Origin: Mariniphaga anaerophila
GTDB lineage: Bacteria; Bacteroidota; Bacteroidia; Bacteroidales; Prolixibacteraceae
Length of the DNA: 64,000 bases
Direction: 5' to 3'
Assembly (NCBI RefSeq): GCF_900129025.1
Contig: NZ_FQUM01000011.1
Location: forward strand, 36,004-100,003
The notes beneath the pieces were generated by a model, which was given only the letters and a program-made list of their open reading frames with translations, was not told the origin of the DNA and made no database searches. Position numbers and translations under genes: made by a program. Positions 36,070 to 45,008 of the stretch are shown piece by piece; within the stretch, counting starts at the first letter, position 1; each line of letters begins with the position of its first letter.

Positions 36070-36759
36070 ATGAATACAAAAATTATATATTTCATTGTAG
36101 TTCTTTCAATGTTTTCAACTTTGATGAGTTGTGAAAAAATGGAAGATACGTATTTCGAATTTGTAAAAGACGGAGAGACCATTTATGTGGGGAAAGCAGA
36201 TTCCGTTAAAACTCGGGGAGGAAATAATAGGATTGAGCTGTCGTGGCTGTTAGTGTCAGACCCTAAAGTAAATAGTTATAAAGTTTATTGGAATAGCCGG
36301 AGAGATTCAATTGAAAATACTGTTACTAAAACAACAGCGGTTGATACCGTAAGGGTTTTGCTTACCGACATCAGGGAAGATGTTCATAATTTTGAAATTT
36401 TCACTTATGATAAAGATGGAAACTCTTCTGTAGCTGTTTCAACCATTGGAAGGGTGTATGGAGATAACTATAAAGCTTCTTTGCTTCAGCGAACTTATAA
36501 AACCATTAATCGCAGTGACGACAATCTGATTGTCAAATGGTCAGAAGCTCCTAATACATTGCTTTTTGTGGAAATTCAGTACACCGACAACATGGGTAAC
36601 ATGGTGAAAAAGTTTGTCCCAGGCGAGACCGAGGTGGATTCTTTAAAGAACTTTCCTGTTGGTGGTTCATTACAGTATCGCACCGCTTTTTTACCGGAGC
36701 CTGAAGCTCTTGATACATTCTATACCTCGTTTAATACTATAACAGAGGATGATATTTAA
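36070..36759 (+). CDS. DUF4998-type lipoprotein
   Basis: 229 aa from ATG 36070; a TTG three codons upstream is possible but unnecessary. Lipobox Cys21 ('TLMSCEKME'). The mature part consists of two fibronectin-III-like repeats ('NNRIELSWLLVSDPKVNSYK' and 'DNLIVKWSEAPNTLLFVEIQ'), matching DUF4998 proteins that regularly follow DUF4959/5000 proteins in Sus-like loci. Probably a periplasmic or surface binding accessory. It ends before a perfect hairpin. Confidence 0.8.
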   Translation: MNTKIIYFIVVLSMFSTLMSCEKMEDTYFEFVKDGETIYVGKADSVKTRGGNNRIELSWLLVSDPKVNSYKVYWNSRRDSIENTVTKTTAVDTVRVLLTDIREDVHNFEIFTYDKDGNSSVAVSTIGRVYGDNYKASLLQRTYKTINRSDDNLIVKWSEAPNTLLFVEIQYTDNMGNMVKKFVPGETEVDSLKNFPVGGSLQYRTAFLPEPEALDTFYTSFNTITEDDI

Positions 36760-36794
36760 AGTGTAGATTGGTTGTTTCAGAGAGAGTATAACTT

Positions 36795-36828
36795 AAGAAC
36801 AGTTGCTGGCTTCTCAGGAACTGTTCTT
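36795..36828 (+). terminator. Perfect hairpin after the DUF4998 gene
   Basis: AAGAACAGTT (36795-36804) pairs perfectly with AACTGTTCTT (36819-36828), 10 bp with a 14-nt loop. The T tail is only 3 nt, so termination may be partial. Confidence 0.55.
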
Positions 36829-36886
36829 TGTGAAAGTTAGTGTTATTGAATTTTTTTATCAATTGTTTGGTATACAGTAATTAATG

Positions 36887-36928
36887 TAACGTTCATGAAA
36901 GAGTTCTAGAACTCTGTGAGTAACGTTA
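36887..36928 (+). repeat. Nested palindrome upstream of the DUF4434 gene
   Basis: A perfect 16-bp palindrome, AGAGTTCTAGAACTCT (36900-36915), is enclosed by TAACGTT (36887-36893) and AACGTTA (36922-36928). It ends 13 nt before the start codon. It could be a dimeric operator or a 5'-leader hairpin. Confidence 0.6.
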
Positions 36929-36941
36929 AAATAGTAGAATC

Positions 36942-38573
36942 ATGAAATTCAAATTTATTTTTTTTATAACTCTTTTATTTAGTTTGAGTAATTGTGGCTG
37001 CAAAAAGGATGTCTCTGTTAATGAGGACGAAAAAGTAGAAGTAGGGGTGGATGAGTTGCTTAGCCAGACGGCAGCCACCAAATTTTTGAACCATTTTGAC
37101 TACGATTGTGTGTGTTATATTCCAACGTTGGAACATTCATCTGTTATTGACGTTGATGCTACTTTCGACTTTGACGAGAAGATTCAGGGATTTGCCAGTC
37201 TGAAATGTGAATACACCTTCCCTGGGAAAAGCGGAAGTGGCAGTCCGGAAACTTTTAGTGTGAAAAAAGTATGGGGCACTTATCGGTCTGACCTCTCTTT
37301 TTATCCGCTGGGTATTTCTTTGCAGGTTAAAAGTGCTACAGGAAACAAGGATAAGCTGAGGATTACTTTGCTTGTGCAGAATAAAGCGTTTACTCTGAGT
37401 ACCGATGATTTAATGACATACTCATATACAGACGAATCTATATTGAATGGAGATGGATGGCAACGACTTGTAATCCCTTATAGTTATTTTCAGCCTGAAA
37501 AAGAACAGTTTGGTGACCTGGAATTGAACAGGGTTACGGGTTACCTGATTACAATTGAAAATGGAACTTCAGAACCTCATACTGCTTCTGTTCATTTCGA
37601 TGCGTTTGAGCAATTGACTTCCTTTAAACCGGAACTGAAAAAGACAGCCAGGTTTTCAAGTATTTTCATTCAACTTCATGCACCGGTTAACTTAACTACC
37701 GACTGGGAAAGTACATTCTATTCCTATCAGGAGGTTGGTATTGATACCATGATTATTCAGCATGCCACCAGGAACCGAGAAGGGCAGGGAATATTCCACT
37801 ACAAAGGGAGTAAACTACCCTGGATGAAGGAAGAGTATTCCTGGATTAATGATATGTTTACAGCGGCAGAAAAAACAGGGATGAAACTTATTGTCGGCCT
37901 AAATGGGGGAGGCTATCCTGTAGATAAAGGTTATGCTCCGGCATATGACGAATTACTTGAGCGAAACAAGGAAATTATTGATGAGCTTTACGAAAAGTTT
38001 TCTGATAGCGAGGCTATGGCAGGTTGGTATATAACTGAAGAGTTCCATGATGGAGTTTCCAAGGGGTGGTGGAAATATGAAGATCGGATGTTGCTTGCTC
38101 ATTATAATCAAAGAGTGGCTGCCTACGCTAAATCAAAACCCAAAAAGTTTATTGTAACCATTGCGCCGGCTTTATGGCGCGGACGCCCGGCAGATATGAC
38201 GTATGGGTTTTATAAAACTTTTTTCGAAAAAACGCCGGATATTGATGTTTTGTATTTGCAGGATTGTGGAGGTCGCTGTTGTGTGGATGACGGTGATTTT
38301 GATGTGGATTTGCCCAACTATTACAAACAAATCAAAAAAGCCTGTGATGAAACGGGGGTTAGATTCGGAGTGGATATCGAGTCATTCGAAAGGTGCAGTT
38401 GCGAGGGAATTGGATATCACGCAAAATCTTGGGCGGAATTGAAGGACCAACTGGATATGGCTGGTTTGTTTACCGAGAATATTACACAGTTTAGCTGGAC
38501 AACTTTCAGGCCGGGTGTGGGTGCTTTTGATGAGTATAAAAAATATTTGCAGGAACAGGGGCTAATCGATTAG
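36942..38573 (+). CDS. DUF4434 glycoside-hydrolase-like lipoprotein with Cys clusters
   Basis: 543 aa. Lipobox 'FSLSNCGCKK' (Cys18). An N-terminal beta-sandwich (about 45-230, 'SVHFDAFEQL' at its end) precedes a TIM-barrel DUF4434 domain (about 235-535): 'GIDTMIIQHATRNREGQ', 'GMKLIVGLNGGGYPVDKGY', 'MAGWYITEEFHDG' (Glu-Glu candidate acid), 'VTIAPALWRGRP', and 'VRFGVDIESFE' (candidate nucleophile Glu). DUF4434 belongs to the glycosidase TIM-barrel clan but its substrate is not known to me. Unusual are 'DCGGRCCVDDGDFDVD' and 'ERCSCEG', five Cys close to the active-site end. Last gene of this Sus-like locus. Confidence 0.82.
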   Translation: MKFKFIFFITLLFSLSNCGCKKDVSVNEDEKVEVGVDELLSQTAATKFLNHFDYDCVCYIPTLEHSSVIDVDATFDFDEKIQGFASLKCEYTFPGKSGSGSPETFSVKKVWGTYRSDLSFYPLGISLQVKSATGNKDKLRITLLVQNKAFTLSTDDLMTYSYTDESILNGDGWQRLVIPYSYFQPEKEQFGDLELNRVTGYLITIENGTSEPHTASVHFDAFEQLTSFKPELKKTARFSSIFIQLHAPVNLTTDWESTFYSYQEVGIDTMIIQHATRNREGQGIFHYKGSKLPWMKEEYSWINDMFTAAEKTGMKLIVGLNGGGYPVDKGYAPAYDELLERNKEIIDELYEKFSDSEAMAGWYITEEFHDGVSKGWWKYEDRMLLAHYNQRVAAYAKSKPKKFIVTIAPALWRGRPADMTYGFYKTFFEKTPDIDVLYLQDCGGRCCVDDGDFDVDLPNYYKQIKKACDETGVRFGVDIESFERCSCEGIGYHAKSWAELKDQLDMAGLFTENITQFSWTTFRPGVGAFDEYKKYLQEQGLID

Positions 38574-38598
38574 CAGGCAAAATACTTCTCCCAATTGC

Positions 38599-38703
38599 AA
38601 ATGGGGCTGTCCGAAAGGTTGGTAGGTATTTCATTAAGTACGATATTTGAAAGCTTTTGCAGGTATCTCTGAAATACTTTTGTATAGGCAGCCCCATTTT
38701 TTT
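38599..38703. repeat. About 100-bp imperfect palindrome with U tract; terminator or small palindromic element
   Basis: AAATGGGGCTG (38599-38609) pairs with CAGCCCCATTT (38689-38699); inside, GTATTTCA (38626-38633) pairs with TGAAATAC (38670-38677); the centre is the AAAGCTTT near 38650-38657. It is followed by a T run to 38703. It lies between the convergent DUF4434 and sigma genes, where a terminator is expected. The long symmetric arms and GGGGCTGTCC end also resemble a miniature inverted-repeat element. Confidence 0.6.
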
Positions 38704-38824
38704 AGCATGCAAGATGTGAGAACTTGTATCTTCCGTTTAAATTTCAGCGTTGGGTTTCTGGGATTATAGGAAGTGTCAATAGTAACATCTAAATAACACA
38801 AAAAAGGAACAAAACTGTTCTTCG

Positions 38825-39388
38825 TTAAGGGTTCAAACAGGTCAACAGTTTTCTTACCTTTTTTAACGAACGGTAAAGCAAGGTACTAACAGAAGCACTA
38901 TCAATATTGAGCATGTCGGCAATTTCTTGATTGTTAAGCCCTTCTGAATATTTTAGGTAGATTAGCTCTTGCTGATGTTCTGTTAAATTATGAATAGCTT
39001 GTTTTATTCTGTTTTGAGTAAATTGTTGCTCTTCTGTAGAAATTATCAGTTCTTCTGCGGGCGCATTCGTTTCGTCTGTTTCTAATTTTGGCAGATTTTC
39101 TAAAATAAGCTTTCTTCTTTTTTCTGTGCGCAACTCTTCGAAGAGTTTATTCCGCAACGATTTGAAAAGGTATACCTGTATTCTTGAAATAATAGCAAGA
39201 CTTTCTCGTTTTTCAATAAGTTGGATAAATATTTCGTGAATGCAGTCCTTTACCAGGGCTTCATCGTTTATAATTTTTAGACCGTAGGAATAAAGTTTGT
39301 CAGCATATTTGGCATAAATGAGGGCAAGCGCAGAGTCATCACCGCTTTTAAAGTTATTCCATAAAATGTTTTCAAAAGGTTTGTCCAT
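38825..39388 (-). CDS. ECF RNA polymerase sigma factor without neighbouring fecR
   Basis: 187 aa. Sigma-70 region 2 (about 20-90, 'EALVKDCIHEIFIQLIEKRE', 'YLFKSLRNKLFEELR') and region 4 (about 125-182, 'LTEHQQELIYLKYSEGLNNQ', helix-turn-helix 'EIADMLNIDSASVSTLLYRS') of the Bacteroidota FecI-like group. Such genes normally sit directly upstream of fecR. Here the next gene is a divergent, different sigma gene, and the only unpaired fecR is 10 kb away at 27868, at the other end of the DUF4434 locus. Pairing of the two is my inference. Confidence 0.93.
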   Translation of the reverse strand: MDKPFENILWNNFKSGDDSALALIYAKYADKLYSYGLKIINDEALVKDCIHEIFIQLIEKRESLAIISRIQVYLFKSLRNKLFEELRTEKRRKLILENLPKLETDETNAPAEELIISTEEQQFTQNRIKQAIHNLTEHQQELIYLKYSEGLNNQEIADMLNIDSASVSTLLYRSLKKVRKLLTCLNP

Positions 39389-39785
39389 CTAGCTCGCTGT
39401 CCTCATAAGAATATTGTTTAGAAACGCGGCAATTTACAGATTTGAAATTATAAAAACAAGTGATTTTGGGGATTAATATTCCTCCCGTATAGAGTTTTAT
39501 TTTGTGTGTAAATTGTTGATTTGTATCGTGTTGTGTGTGTTTTATTTGTGGAAAATATTGAGTGTTTTCAAGCTTCCCAATCTGTGAATTGCCTTGCTCT
39601 TTTTTGCCGAAAGTTCAATTTTAGCAGAACTCAACTTCAGTTGGTGCGAAAAGGTAGTTATATATTCGCTTGGTTGATGGAGAAATGAACATGTGTTTAC
39701 TCTCCAATTTGTCGGAATCCGTTAATAACCTGTTGTCCCCTTTTGCCATATTTTTAATAGCTTTGTCTACCGAAACTAATATCCG
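39389..39785. other. 397-bp divergent regulatory region between two sigma genes
   Basis: No gene supported. It holds a -7 match for the rightward sigma gene (39758-39765); the leftward promoter is not clear. T-rich, GT-repeating stretch at about 39500-39550. Confidence 0.5.
39758..39765 (+). promoter_or_regulatory. Candidate -7 box of the GH63/GH2 locus sigma gene
   Basis: TAGCTTTG is an exact TAnnTTTG match 20 nt before the ATG. A TTG at 39733-39735 is a weak -33 candidate with a 22-nt spacer. Confidence 0.4.
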
Positions 39786-40373
39786 ATGATCGAAACTGAC
39801 CTGCAACTTTTTGAGAGGATAAGGAACAACGATGAAGCTGCGTTCAAAGTTGTTTACAACAAATATTATTCGAGGTTGTACTATTTTATATTCGAATTTA
39901 TTCCCCAAAAAGATACCGCGGAAAATATTGTTCAGGATACCTTTTTTGTTTTCTGGGACAAAAGAAAGAATTTAAAAGATAACACTAACCTTGCCGCCTA
40001 TTTGTTTACTGTCGCCAAAAACAACTGTTTATACAGGCTTCGCGATAAACGATACCGTCAGAAATTGTTTGCCTCAACAAATTTGGAGATAACCGAATTG
40101 GAGTTGAACTTAGAAGCATTGGATACGATTGACACTTCTGCTTTTGCGTTTAAAGAAATTGAGGAGATTATTGAAAAAACGCTCGAAGAGTTGCCTCTGC
40201 AATGCAGAAAAGTGTTTGAGATGAGTCGTTTCAGGGACATGAAAAACGCTGAGATTGCCGGAGAGTTAAGCATTTCGCAAAAGACTGTTGAGGGGCATAT
40301 TACCAAAAGCCTCAAAAAATTCAGAAATGCCCTGAAAGACTACCTCCCCCTGGTGGCCTACCTGTTTGTCTGA
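39786..40373 (+). CDS. ECF RNA polymerase sigma factor
   Basis: 195 aa. Region 2: 'DEAAFKVVYNKYYSRLYYFI', 'AENIVQDTFFVFWDKRKNLK', 'YLFTVAKNNCLYRLRDKRY'; region 4: 'LEELPLQCRKVFEMSRFRDM' and HTH 'EIAGELSISQKTVEGHITKS'. It starts the sigma-fecR-susC-susD cascade that follows; fecR is 84 bp downstream. It directs polymerase to the susC promoter when released by FecR. Confidence 0.96.
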   Translation: MIETDLQLFERIRNNDEAAFKVVYNKYYSRLYYFIFEFIPQKDTAENIVQDTFFVFWDKRKNLKDNTNLAAYLFTVAKNNCLYRLRDKRYRQKLFASTNLEITELELNLEALDTIDTSAFAFKEIEEIIEKTLEELPLQCRKVFEMSRFRDMKNAEIAGELSISQKTVEGHITKSLKKFRNALKDYLPLVAYLFV

Positions 40374-40457
40374 TGAATTTTTAGCATTTTCAAAAAAAAA
40401 GTGATTTTGGAGCAAGGGTAATTGCCGTGTCGCGCAATATAATTATAGAACTTTATT

Positions 40458-41465
40458 ATGGAGAACATTAACAACATAGCCAAATTGGTAGCAGGGAATC
40501 TAACCCCTGAAGAAAAGAAGAAGGTACTTTCTGAAATTAGGACAAGTGCAGAGTCCAGAAATGCTTTTTGCAAGATTAAGGCAGCATGGGCTGTTTTGTC
40601 GTCTTCGAAAAAACACGATGCATATGCTGCAGAGCGCACCTATTTTGCCTTACAACAGAGGATTCACAAAAGGAAATTGATTTTGCGTTCAGAAGCTTAT
40701 CTGAAATATGCAGCTGTTTTGCTCATTGTGCTTTCAATTCCTGCAATAATGTATTTTACCCGGGAAACTTCGTCTGAAATTGGTGGTGCATTAAAATATA
40801 CATCGGTGGTGGCAGACAACGGACAGGTATCCAAAGTAATATTGCCCGACAGTTCAGTTGTGTGGCTGAACTCCAACACAACTCTGTCGTACAACAGCGG
40901 TTATGCAGTTACCAACAGGGATCTGAAACTCAATGGAGAGGCGTATCTCGAGGTGACAAGGGATGTGGAAAATCCGTTGGTTGTTTTTTGCAACGATTTG
41001 CAGATTAAGGTTCTGGGGACCAAGTTTGACGTGAGTGCTTATTCCAACGACGATGAAATTCAGGTTGTGCTGGAATCGGGAAGTGTTCAGCTGCTACGTT
41101 CCAATGACGACTCATTTCGCGTTCTTCTTCACCCTGGAGAAATGGCTCAATACAATCCGAAATCGAAGAATGTAAAAATCGAAAAAGTTAATGCTGCTGA
41201 TTTTATGGGTTGGAAAGAGGGGACCCTGGTGTTTTCCGATGTGCCCATGGCTGATGTTGTGAAGCGGCTCGAACGCAAATTCAATATTGAAATATCTATA
41301 AAAAACGAAGAGGTTTACAAATCTGTTTTCAATGCTAATTTCAGGGATGAGAGTTTAGCAGAAATACTGGAGTACATTGAATATTCGTGTCCGATTACAT
41401 GTAAAACCATTGAAGAAGACACCGAAACCAAAACAAGAATCGAATTTTATTATCAGCCTAAATGA
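40458..41465 (+). CDS. FecR-family anti-sigma factor
   Basis: 335 aa. The cytoplasmic N-terminal sigma-binding part (1-75, 'IAKLVAGNLTPEEKKKVLSE') is followed by one membrane helix (about 84-100, 'YAAVLLIVLSIPAIMYF'), the FecR domain (about 115-215, 'GQVSKVILPDSSVVWLNSNT', 'IKVLGTKFDVSAYSNDDE') and a C-terminal domain ('VFSDVPMADVVKRLERKFNI'). Cognate to the sigma factor 84 bp upstream. A double hairpin separates it from susC. Confidence 0.96.
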   Translation: MENINNIAKLVAGNLTPEEKKKVLSEIRTSAESRNAFCKIKAAWAVLSSSKKHDAYAAERTYFALQQRIHKRKLILRSEAYLKYAAVLLIVLSIPAIMYFTRETSSEIGGALKYTSVVADNGQVSKVILPDSSVVWLNSNTTLSYNSGYAVTNRDLKLNGEAYLEVTRDVENPLVVFCNDLQIKVLGTKFDVSAYSNDDEIQVVLESGSVQLLRSNDDSFRVLLHPGEMAQYNPKSKNVKIEKVNAADFMGWKEGTLVFSDVPMADVVKRLERKFNIEISIKNEEVYKSVFNANFRDESLAEILEYIEYSCPITCKTIEEDTETKTRIEFYYQPK

Positions 41466-41514
41466 ATTAATAAAACTGTTTTGCCTATGAAAAAAGTGAA
41501 GTAATCTAACGTAA

Positions 41515-41576
41515 TAAGGAGATGCTGGTAACATCTCCTTAAAATCGGATGTGCCATCTTAATTTCCTATGGCACA
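41515..41576 (+). promoter_or_regulatory. Tandem hairpins in the fecR-susC gap
   Basis: TAAGGAGATG (41515-41524) pairs perfectly with CATCTCCTTA (41532-41541), 7-nt loop. TGTGCCAT (41550-41557) pairs with ATGGCACA (41569-41576), 11-nt loop. They lie 50 and 40 nt from the flanking genes. No long T tract: partial terminators or stabilisers of the susC transcript. Confidence 0.7.
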
Positions 41577-41615
41577 AATTAATTTGAAGTTTCTTAATCA
41601 AATCATTACAAAAGT

Positions 41616-44600
41616 ATGAAAAAAAACTATTGTCAAATGGCTTTCATGCTCGAACAGGCATGGAAATCGAAACTATTAAAGGTGATGAGGGCGACTTTAT
41701 TTATTTTAATTGTATGTGTCTCACAGATATGGGCAATTAATTCCTATTCACAAAACACCCGCATAACTCTGGATTTGAAAAACACGTCCGTAAAGAACAT
41801 CCTGAATAATATACAGGATAACTCCGAATTCTTTTTTATTTACGATGCGTCTGTTGTTGATGTGCAAAGAAGAATTACCATAGTTGCCGACAATAAATTG
41901 ATTCCTGAAATTCTGGATGAAATTTTTAGCGGTTCCAACGTGGTTTATAAAATTGATGACCGGCAAATTGCGTTAACAGCAGGCCAGGCCGGGCAGGCTC
42001 AACAGAACAGGTCGGTTTCAGGTAAGGTTTCCGATTCTGCCGGAGTTCCGTTGCCCGGAGTAACAATTGTTGTAAAGGGCACTACAAACGGTACTGTTAC
42101 TGATGCTGAAGGGAATTATTTTTTGGCAAATATTCCTGAAAAAGCCACACTCCTTTTTTCTTTTGTTGGTATGAAAATACAGGAGGTGAATGCTGACGGC
42201 AAAACGCAGGTAGATGTTGTTATGGAGGAAGAAACCATTGGGATTGAAGAAGTGGTGGCAATTGGATACGGAACCCAGAAGAAGTCAAATGTAACAGGTT
42301 CAGTCTCTTCAGTAAAAGCCGAACGCCTTACTAAAATTTCAACATCAGGAACCGGCGAAGCGCTGCAGGGACTAGCTCCCGGGCTGAGTGTTGATTTTAA
42401 TGACGGATCTCCCGGGAAATCACCCGAGCTAATCGTGCGCGGAATGACAACCTGGGGAAGCAGCAACCAGCCGCTGGTAATTATTGACGGCGTTCCCGGA
42501 GACATCCAGTTTTTAAACCCGGAAGACATTAAGTCAATGTCTATTCTGAAAGATGCAGCAACAGCAGCAATTTACGGTTCGCGTTCTGCTGCCGGCGTTA
42601 TTCTGATAGAAACAAACCGTGGGGAGAAGTCAAAACCTAAAATCAGGGTTTCTGCATACATGGGAATCGACGATATGCCCAAACGAATGGACATTTGCAA
42701 TTCCGAAGAGTACATAAAAGTTTACAAGCTGGCATTGAACAATGCAAATATATCTCAGGAAAAATGGCCGAAGTTTATTTCTGCGTACGAAACCAATCCG
42801 GCACAGTTTGCAAATACCGACTGGCAAAACGAATACTACAGAAAGGGGATTACAAAAAAGTTTGACATTGGATACGCCGCCGGAAGCGAGGCTTCAAATA
42901 TTTCCTTTACAACTTACTACTCTTCTACCGAAGGTGTTATTGTTGAAACCGACGCCAAAAAAATGGGATTCAGATTGAATTCTGACGTAACCCGCGGAAA
43001 TTTTAAAGTAGGCGAATCGGTCAGTTACGGACACATGGAAGATCATCCGAATATATCTTCGGGGTTTCCGGGAATGTACCAGGTGTCTAATATTCTTCCG
43101 CTGGTGTCTGTTTACGACGAAACCATGGAAGGTGGCTTTGGTGGTGCTGTTCCGGGATTGGGAATGAACGATGCATCAAATCCGGTTGCCTTTAATAAAC
43201 TGATCGACCGTACAAACAGCGCCGATCACATTAAAGTTTCGGGGTACATGCAATACGAATTTATTAAAGACCTGATTCTGAAATTTCAGGGCAGCAGAAG
43301 CATGGATTTTTCTCACTATTCAAGTTTTACACCTACTTATATTATTGGTGCTTACGATAAAAATGAGAAAGCTTTTCTGGAAGAGAGTCGGGGCAAGGAG
43401 ATGAATGACCTGTTTGAGCTTACCCTTAATTATCAGAAAAAAATAAATGAACACGAGTTCTCGGGGCTGCTTGGCGCTTCGCAGGAAGAATACACGTTTA
43501 AAGATTTGAGCGCATCAGCCACAAAATTCGAGAATAACACCTTGCGTTTGCTGGTTCACGGACAGGAAAACTTTGCGGTTGGTGGCAATTACTACCGGAG
43601 TGGACTTCGCTCCGCTTTTGGCCGGGTCTCCTATAACTATGGACTGAAATACCTGTCGATGTTGTCGTTCCGTTACGATGGATCATCCAAATTCGGAGAA
43701 GGCAATAAATGGGGATTTTTCCCGTCGCTTTCGTTGGGGTGGAATTTGAGTAACGAACCGTTTTGGGAACCCATAAAAAGCACTGTCTCGGCCTTTAAAC
43801 TGAAGGGCAGCTACGGTGTTTTGGGGAACCAGTCAATTGGCACGTACCGTTACATCCCGCAGGTTTCGTACGACACCAACAACCTCAACTATTCTTACAA
43901 TTCAGATGATATCAGTCTGGGCTATGCGGTAACTTCTCTTCCGTCGTATTCCATCAGGTGGGAAAAAACGCTATATAAAAATGCAGGGTTCGATGCTGCT
44001 TTTCTGGATAACCAGTTAGAGTTGTCGTTTGAAGTTTATGAAAAGTACACTTCCGATATGCTTACCGAAAAGCCCATTAGTTCGGCAACCGGAGTATCTT
44101 CTTTCCCGATTGTAAACGAAGGCGAACTTAAAACAACAGGTTGGGAACTGCAGGCTTCTTATCGAAATATGCAGAATAAATTTAAGTACGACATCGATTT
44201 TAACCTATGGCATTACAAAAGTGTTTTGAAGAAGATGGCTGACGAAGGTTACCTTTATGAAACCGGTCCGGCGCGTACATACGTGGGAGGTGAAATTGGT
44301 GAATTTTGGGTTTTCGAAGCAGGAGATATTTTTAGGTCTGACGCAGAACTGGAAGCCTGGAACAAAGAGCACGGATATACTGACGACAACGGGGTTTGGA
44401 ATCCATTGCAACCGGCTGCTGCTCCGGGAGACTTGCGTTTTGTTGACCAGAATGGCGATGGAATGCTCGATTCCAACGACAAAATAAAGGTGGGTAGCGG
44501 CGTGCCCGATGTCACACTTGGCGTAAACGTCAATTTGTATTATGGCAATTTCGATTTGGTGGCCAATATTTACGGAGATTTTGGGCAGAAGAGGTACAAC

Positions 44601-44996
44601 TTTATGAAGCGACAACTTCAGCGTGCCGATAAAAATTTCAATTACGGGCGCGATATGCTGAATTCGTGGACCACCGATAACACCGGCTCTGATATTCCGC
44701 GTGCTGTGGTTGGCGACCCGAATGATAACAACCGCTTATCTACCAGATATGTTGAGAATGGCGATTACATCCGGCTGAATAACCTGCAGATTGGGTACAC
44801 GTTGCCCAAAAGCGTTGCCGGGAATATTGGAGTAGACAACCTGCGGTTTTATGTGGGCGGGTTGAAACTTCTCACCTTAACAAAATACGAAGGTTACGAT
44901 CCCGGAATGACCGGAGGGATTGGTGCGAAAGGCGTTGACGATGCATTGTATCCGTTGAGCAGAACTTACCTTGTTGGTCTTCAGTTAACTTTTTAA
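41616..44996 (+). CDS. SusC-family TonB-dependent transducer with STN domain
   Basis: 1126 aa. Signal region ends near 'AINSYSQNTR' (about residue 46). STN domain about 48-120 ('KNILNNIQDNSEFFFIYDAS'), carboxypeptidase-like domain about 132-205 ('GVTIVVKGTTNGTVTDAEGN'), plug about 210-335 ('EVVAIGYGTQKKSNVTGSVS', 'YGSRSAAGVILIET'), barrel ending 'LVGLQLTF'. The STN domain fits signalling to the FecR upstream. N-terminal half is close to the SusC at 54783. susD starts 12 bp downstream. Confidence 0.97.
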   Translation: MKKNYCQMAFMLEQAWKSKLLKVMRATLFILIVCVSQIWAINSYSQNTRITLDLKNTSVKNILNNIQDNSEFFFIYDASVVDVQRRITIVADNKLIPEILDEIFSGSNVVYKIDDRQIALTAGQAGQAQQNRSVSGKVSDSAGVPLPGVTIVVKGTTNGTVTDAEGNYFLANIPEKATLLFSFVGMKIQEVNADGKTQVDVVMEEETIGIEEVVAIGYGTQKKSNVTGSVSSVKAERLTKISTSGTGEALQGLAPGLSVDFNDGSPGKSPELIVRGMTTWGSSNQPLVIIDGVPGDIQFLNPEDIKSMSILKDAATAAIYGSRSAAGVILIETNRGEKSKPKIRVSAYMGIDDMPKRMDICNSEEYIKVYKLALNNANISQEKWPKFISAYETNPAQFANTDWQNEYYRKGITKKFDIGYAAGSEASNISFTTYYSSTEGVIVETDAKKMGFRLNSDVTRGNFKVGESVSYGHMEDHPNISSGFPGMYQVSNILPLVSVYDETMEGGFGGAVPGLGMNDASNPVAFNKLIDRTNSADHIKVSGYMQYEFIKDLILKFQGSRSMDFSHYSSFTPTYIIGAYDKNEKAFLEESRGKEMNDLFELTLNYQKKINEHEFSGLLGASQEEYTFKDLSASATKFENNTLRLLVHGQENFAVGGNYYRSGLRSAFGRVSYNYGLKYLSMLSFRYDGSSKFGEGNKWGFFPSLSLGWNLSNEPFWEPIKSTVSAFKLKGSYGVLGNQSIGTYRYIPQVSYDTNNLNYSYNSDDISLGYAVTSLPSYSIRWEKTLYKNAGFDAAFLDNQLELSFEVYEKYTSDMLTEKPISSATGVSSFPIVNEGELKTTGWELQASYRNMQNKFKYDIDFNLWHYKSVLKKMADEGYLYETGPARTYVGGEIGEFWVFEAGDIFRSDAELEAWNKEHGYTDDNGVWNPLQPAAAPGDLRFVDQNGDGMLDSNDKIKVGSGVPDVTLGVNVNLYYGNFDLVANIYGDFGQKRYNFMKRQLQRADKNFNYGRDMLNSWTTDNTGSDIPRAVVGDPNDNNRLSTRYVENGDYIRLNNLQIGYTLPKSVAGNIGVDNLRFYVGGLKLLTLTKYEGYDPGMTGGIGAKGVDDALYPLSRTYLVGLQLTF

Positions 44997-45008
44997 CCTG
45001 AAATAGTT

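Noticed and set aside
38599..38703. Intact insertion sequence
   Set aside because: No transposase frame is present between or beside the arms; retained only as a palindromic element or terminator.
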